Assembly (NCBI GenBank): GCA_016194745.1
Contig: JACQBA010000005.1
Coordinates: 1-64,000 of the forward strand
DNA length: 64,000 nucleotides
Direction of reading: 5' to 3'
Source of the DNA: Elusimicrobiota bacterium
Lineage (GTDB): Bacteria > Elusimicrobiota > Elusimicrobia > UBA1565 > JACRDR01
Part shown: positions 61,132-64,000 of the stretch, one piece after another
How positions within the stretch are numbered: the stretch's first letter is position 1
How the letters are laid out: each line of letters starts with the position of its first letter
The notes under the pieces: model-generated
Told to the model about the DNA's origin: nothing
Databases searched by the model: none
Seen by the model: the letters and a program-made list of their open reading frames with translations, nothing else
Translations under genes and position numbers: made by a program

Positions 61132-61698
61132 ATGAACAAGCTACCCTCGTCGTTGAACCGGATTTTCGTCGTTTCCATGGCGCTGCTCGCGGCGTCCGTC
61201 TCCTTCGCGTTGGATACTCGGCCCATGGAGGAGCAGGTCTCCACTGTCGGGTCGGTCGCGGCGCGTCAGCGCTCGGCGCTGCTCGCGCCGACCAGCGAAG
61301 CGGCGGCGGATCGTTCCGCCGGGGACTTCGACCTCCGCAGCGTCGGCGTCGACAACGACCCGAGCGTCGTCCCGGTCAACCGGACCACGCCTCCGATCAC
61401 GCAGACCCAGCGGGTCAGCCTGAACCGGCCCGACGTCGTCGCGAACAGCCAGCTTCCCCACCAGCCGTCCAGCGAGCCTAATCTCACCGGCAACACTCAG
61501 TCGGACGGCGAGACCGGCGGCATGAGCAAGTGGCTGTGGGCGGCGGGCGGCGCGGCCGTCGGCGGCTTGGCCGGCTATTTCGGCGTTCCGTGGCTGCTCG
61601 GGCTCATGGGCATCTGCCTCGGCCCTATCGGCGCCATCGTCGCGGGCGTCGCGGGCGCCGCGATCCTCGGCTTCGCCGCTTACAGCATGATGGGCTAG
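61132..61698 (+). CDS. Secreted protein with C-terminal hydrophobic hairpin
   Basis: 188 residues. Signal peptide (NRIFVVSMALLAASVSFALD), a ~95-residue polar region rich in Thr/Pro/Ser/Asn, and a C-terminal ~55-residue segment of two Gly/Ala-rich hydrophobic helices (WLWAAGGAAVGGLAGYFGV and GICLGPIGAIVAGVAGA). It may anchor in a membrane or oligomerise. Function unknown. A strong terminator follows. Confidence 0.65.
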   Translation: MNKLPSSLNRIFVVSMALLAASVSFALDTRPMEEQVSTVGSVAARQRSALLAPTSEAAADRSAGDFDLRSVGVDNDPSVVPVNRTTPPITQTQRVSLNRPDVVANSQLPHQPSSEPNLTGNTQSDGETGGMSKWLWAAGGAAVGGLAGYFGVPWLLGLMGICLGPIGAIVAGVAGAAILGFAAYSMMG

Positions 61699-61723
61699 TC
61701 GCCCGACCGCTTACGCCGTACGA

Positions 61724-61757
61724 GGAAAGGCCGCCGGACTCCCCGGCGGCCTTTCCC
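61724..61757 (+). terminator. Strong intrinsic hairpin after the 61132 gene
   Basis: Perfect 14-bp stem GGAAAGGCCGCCGG/CCGGCGGCCTTTCC with a five-base loop, followed by C and CCGTTT. The stem is very stable; the T-rich part is short. It precedes the next gene's promoter and would isolate the two transcripts. Confidence 0.75.
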
Positions 61758-61794
61758 GTTTGCCGCCTCCTGGCGCGGGCCATTCCCGCTATTG

Positions 61795-61800
61795 CACAAT
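61795..61800 (+). promoter_or_regulatory. -10 box (CACAAT), leaderless with GTG start
   Basis: CACAAT with six bases to GTG 61807. Confidence 0.5.
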
Positions 61801-61806
61801 AGGGGC

Positions 61807-63297
61807 GTGCCGCGCGTTTCCGCTTCATCCCTTCGCCGATGGGTCGAGGAGCACCCCTGGGACGCCGCAGTCTACGGGACGCTCGCCGCGTACGCCGGCG
61901 TCGTCGCGGCCCGCACGGCGCGCCTTCCACTGTTCGAATGGGACGAGGCGCGCAACGTGATGCACGCCTACGAGATGATGGCGTCCGGCGATTGGATCGC
62001 CTCCACGTACGACGGGAGTCTCGACCTCCATTACCTCAAGCCGCCGCTTCTCAAATGGGCGCTGGCCCTTCTCTTCAAGCTGTACGGGTACTCCGAGCTT
62101 GCCGCGCGACTGCCGTCCGTCGTCTGCGGCACGGCGGCGGGCGGAGTCGTCTTCGCCTGCCTGAGGCGGGCCGGCGCGCGTCCCATGTTCGCGGCCGCCT
62201 GCGGGCTGGCTCTCGTGACGTCGACCGGGTTCTACGGCTTCCACGCCATGACGAGCGCCGACGTCGACGCGATGGTATGCTTCTTCGACGCGCTGTCGTT
62301 CGCGGCCCTGTGCGGCGTCCTGCTGGAGGACCGGCCGGCGCCGCCTTGGCTCCTGGGCGTCTCCGTGGGACTCGGCTTGCTGACGAAGTCGGTGGTCGGT
62401 CTTCTGCCCTTGGCGGCGGTGCCCTTCGCGCTCGTCGTCCGCAGGGACGCCAGGCGGGCGCGGCTGAGCGTCCTCGCGCAGGCTCTAGCCGTCGCGTCGT
62501 GCGTGGCGCTGCCGTGGCTCGCGGCCAGGGACCTCCTGTATCCGGATCACTTTCTGAAGCAGCTCGTCGGCTACGACGTGATCGAGCGAGCGACGGCGGC
62601 GCAGGACGCGCACGAGGCGGGTTTCTGGTTCTATCTGACGCGCGCCCGCATCGACCTCGGGCCGTGGTTCTACGCCGTGATCGGCGCGGCGATCCTCATC
62701 GGAGAGCGCGCGTTGCGCCGGTCGGACCACAGAGGGAGAGACTCTCGCCTGCTGGGCGTCGGGGTCTGCGCGCTGGGAGCGGCGGCGGTCTGCTTTCTCG
62801 CGTTTTCCTGCGCCCAGACGAAGATCCGCTGGTACATCCTGCCGGCCTATCCGCTCGCCTTCATCGCCGCGGGCGTCGGGCTCGAGCTCGCGGCGCGGCG
62901 CCTTCCCGCGCGGGCGGTCGGCGCCGCGGCCGCCACGCTCCTGGCATTCAACGTCTCGGGACTACTCAAGTACGAGAGCGGGCGCTGGTCCGGCGTGCCG
63001 CTCGTGGACTACGTGCTGTTTCCCAACCGGGAGCTTCTGCGCGGCAAGCCGCTGCTGCTGCAGGGGGAGATGAACCAGAACGCCTTCGTCACGGCTCGAG
63101 TCTACTCCGGCCTCAAGGCGGCCTCGTTCACGGGAGACGCGCCTTCGCTCGACGTCATGCTCGCGCGCAGGCCCGACGCGGAGTTCCTCGTGTCCTCGCA
63201 GGCCCACCGCTACGCGGGAGACCCGCGGCTCGCGCCCGTCGCCGGCATGAATTTCAAGGACGGGACGGCCGTCGGCCTTTTTCGGATCGTGCGCTAG
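61807..63297 (+). CDS. GT39/ArnT-like membrane glycosyltransferase
   Basis: 496 residues from GTG 61807. About 11 transmembrane segments and the family first-loop acidic motif (LPLFEWDEARNVMHAYEM) near residue 45. Such enzymes transfer a sugar from a lipid-linked donor to lipid or protein on the periplasmic side; the exact substrate is unknown. The soluble C-terminal end (TGDAPSLDVMLARRPDAEFLV) is typical of this type. Converges with mutL with shared CTAG. Confidence 0.8.
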   Translation: MPRVSASSLRRWVEEHPWDAAVYGTLAAYAGVVAARTARLPLFEWDEARNVMHAYEMMASGDWIASTYDGSLDLHYLKPPLLKWALALLFKLYGYSELAARLPSVVCGTAAGGVVFACLRRAGARPMFAAACGLALVTSTGFYGFHAMTSADVDAMVCFFDALSFAALCGVLLEDRPAPPWLLGVSVGLGLLTKSVVGLLPLAAVPFALVVRRDARRARLSVLAQALAVASCVALPWLAARDLLYPDHFLKQLVGYDVIERATAAQDAHEAGFWFYLTRARIDLGPWFYAVIGAAILIGERALRRSDHRGRDSRLLGVGVCALGAAAVCFLAFSCAQTKIRWYILPAYPLAFIAAGVGLELAARRLPARAVGAAAATLLAFNVSGLLKYESGRWSGVPLVDYVLFPNRELLRGKPLLLQGEMNQNAFVTARVYSGLKAASFTGDAPSLDVMLARRPDAEFLVSSQAHRYAGDPRLAPVAGMNFKDGTAVGLFRIVR

Positions 63298-64000
63298 AGA
63301 GGCGGCGCGCCGGGGCGCTTGAAGCGGCGGGCGAGCTCGTCGCGGTTGAGGAAGATCATGGCCGGACGGCCGTGGGGACAGCAGGTGCCGTCGCGGCAGG
63401 CCTTCAAGTCCTCGAGGAGGCGCAGGGCTTCCTTCGCACCCAAGGGATCGTGCGCCTTGACCGCGGCCTTGCAGGCGATCGTGGCGACCGCGTGGTGCTG
63501 CACGTCCTTGGCGGCGCCGCTTTCGGTCTCGACGCTCTCGAGAAGGCGCTCGACCATCTCCTTGAGGTCTCCCGCCTTCTTGAATATCGCCGGAGCGGCC
63601 GTCACGTGCAACGTCGTCTTGCCGAAGCCCTCGACGTCGAAGCCGATGCGCTTGAGCCGCTCGCGCCGCGAGAGGACGTGCTGGATGCGCGAGGCCGGGA
63701 GCTCGATGGGCAAAGGCAGCATCAGCGGCTGCGACTTGAGGGCGCCCGACTCTATCTCCTCGAGGAAGCGCTCGAATAGGATGCGCTCTTGGGCGGCGTG
63801 CTGGTCGACCACGAGAAGGCCGCCCGACGCGTCGAAGACCAGGTAGCTCCGCTCGATCTGCCCGAGGAACGTGAACGGCGGCGAGTACCACCGTTGGGAC
63901 GGCGCCGCCGGGGCCGCCGCGTCCAGGCCGACCCACTTCTCGAATAGTTCCGCCGCATCGGCCGCGGGGTACGCGTTCGCGTCCGACGACGCAAGAGACG
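63294..64000 (-). CDS. mutL: DNA mismatch repair protein MutL, C-terminal part
   Basis: The minus-strand frame stays open to the window edge, so the ATPase N-terminal half is outside. Visible: the linker/C-terminal dimerisation domain with WYSPPFTFLGQIERSYLV, metal-binding endonuclease motif VVDQHAAQERILFERFLEE (DQHA-x2-E-x4-E), ACKAAVKAHD, CCPHGRPAMIFL and a terminal RFKRPGAPPL. This indicates an endonuclease-active MutL of the type used by organisms lacking MutH. Confidence 0.95.
   Translation of the reverse strand, partial: SLASSDANAYPAADAAELFEKWVGLDAAAPAAPSQRWYSPPFTFLGQIERSYLVFDASGGLLVVDQHAAQERILFERFLEEIESGALKSQPLMLPLPIELPASRIQHVLSRRERLKRIGFDVEGFGKTTLHVTAAPAIFKKAGDLKEMVERLLESVETESGAAKDVQHHAVATIACKAAVKAHDPLGAKEALRLLEDLKACRDGTCCPHGRPAMIFLNRDELARRFKRPGAPPL

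Overview
The window is a GC-rich (roughly two-thirds G+C by eye) bacterial chromosome segment that is almost fully coding. The organism looks like a diderm (Gram-negative-type) bacterium: it carries a lytic transglycosylase, NagZ-type muropeptide recycling, lipoproteins and a very large share of signal-peptide proteins. The merged tuf-S10-spc-alpha ribosomal cluster running straight into mreBCD-PBP2-RodA-RNase G-amidase-murI, zinc-type S14/S4/L24/L36, absence of L30, and many secreted proteins of no known family suggest a deep-branching lineage; Elusimicrobiota is my best guess, but this is inference from gene content, not a measured placement.

Layout. 1-15729: end of tuf, then 30 genes of the translation/secretion/transcription cluster (rpsJ to rplQ, with secY, adk, map, infA, rpmJ and rpoA), all on the plus strand, tightly spaced and mostly preceded by Shine-Dalgarno sequences. 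Several ribosomal proteins carry unusual low-complexity tails. 15775-26428: cell-shape and envelope block (mreB, mreC, mreD, PBP2, rodA, RNase E/G, AMIN-amidase, murI, a lipoprotein). 26434-29182: an orphan receiver protein, then a low-GC gene of unknown function boxed in by two ~112-bp inverted hairpin repeats, then a secreted NlpC/P60-like protein apparently lacking its catalytic residues. 29179-35430: a shortened rho, a membrane HEAT-like protein, ridA, small membrane and lipoprotein genes, a DnaQ/ExoX-type exonuclease, and queC-queE for 7-deazaguanine synthesis. 35434-64000: an accessory-looking region of mostly short operons: a TetR/SRPBCC/methyltransferase operon with a clear operator, a secreted HExxH protein, nagZ-mltA, a TPR-transmembrane-kinase protein with degenerate catalytic motifs, a secreted nucleotidyltransferase-fold protein, class I fumarase, an S9 peptidase with a response regulator and ABM-like protein, an alpha/beta hydrolase, a TPR protein with a histidine kinase, a second MltA-type protein, a GT39-type glycosyltransferase and the 3' end of mutL.

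Two cross-cutting signals stand out. First, about a dozen first genes in the 26-62 kb part have a -10 hexamer only 6-7 nt (one 9 nt) before the start codon and no Shine-Dalgarno sequence, so they should be leaderless mRNAs; the ribosomal operons in contrast use Shine-Dalgarno sites. Second, palindromic repeat elements sit at gene starts and appear to have been recruited to encode the N-terminal part of signal peptides (amidase at 23449, NlpC-like protein at 27734), and a pair of them encloses a foreign-looking gene, which is the best candidate here for an undescribed mobile or cassette-like system. No tRNA, rRNA, CRISPR array or recognised transposase gene was found.
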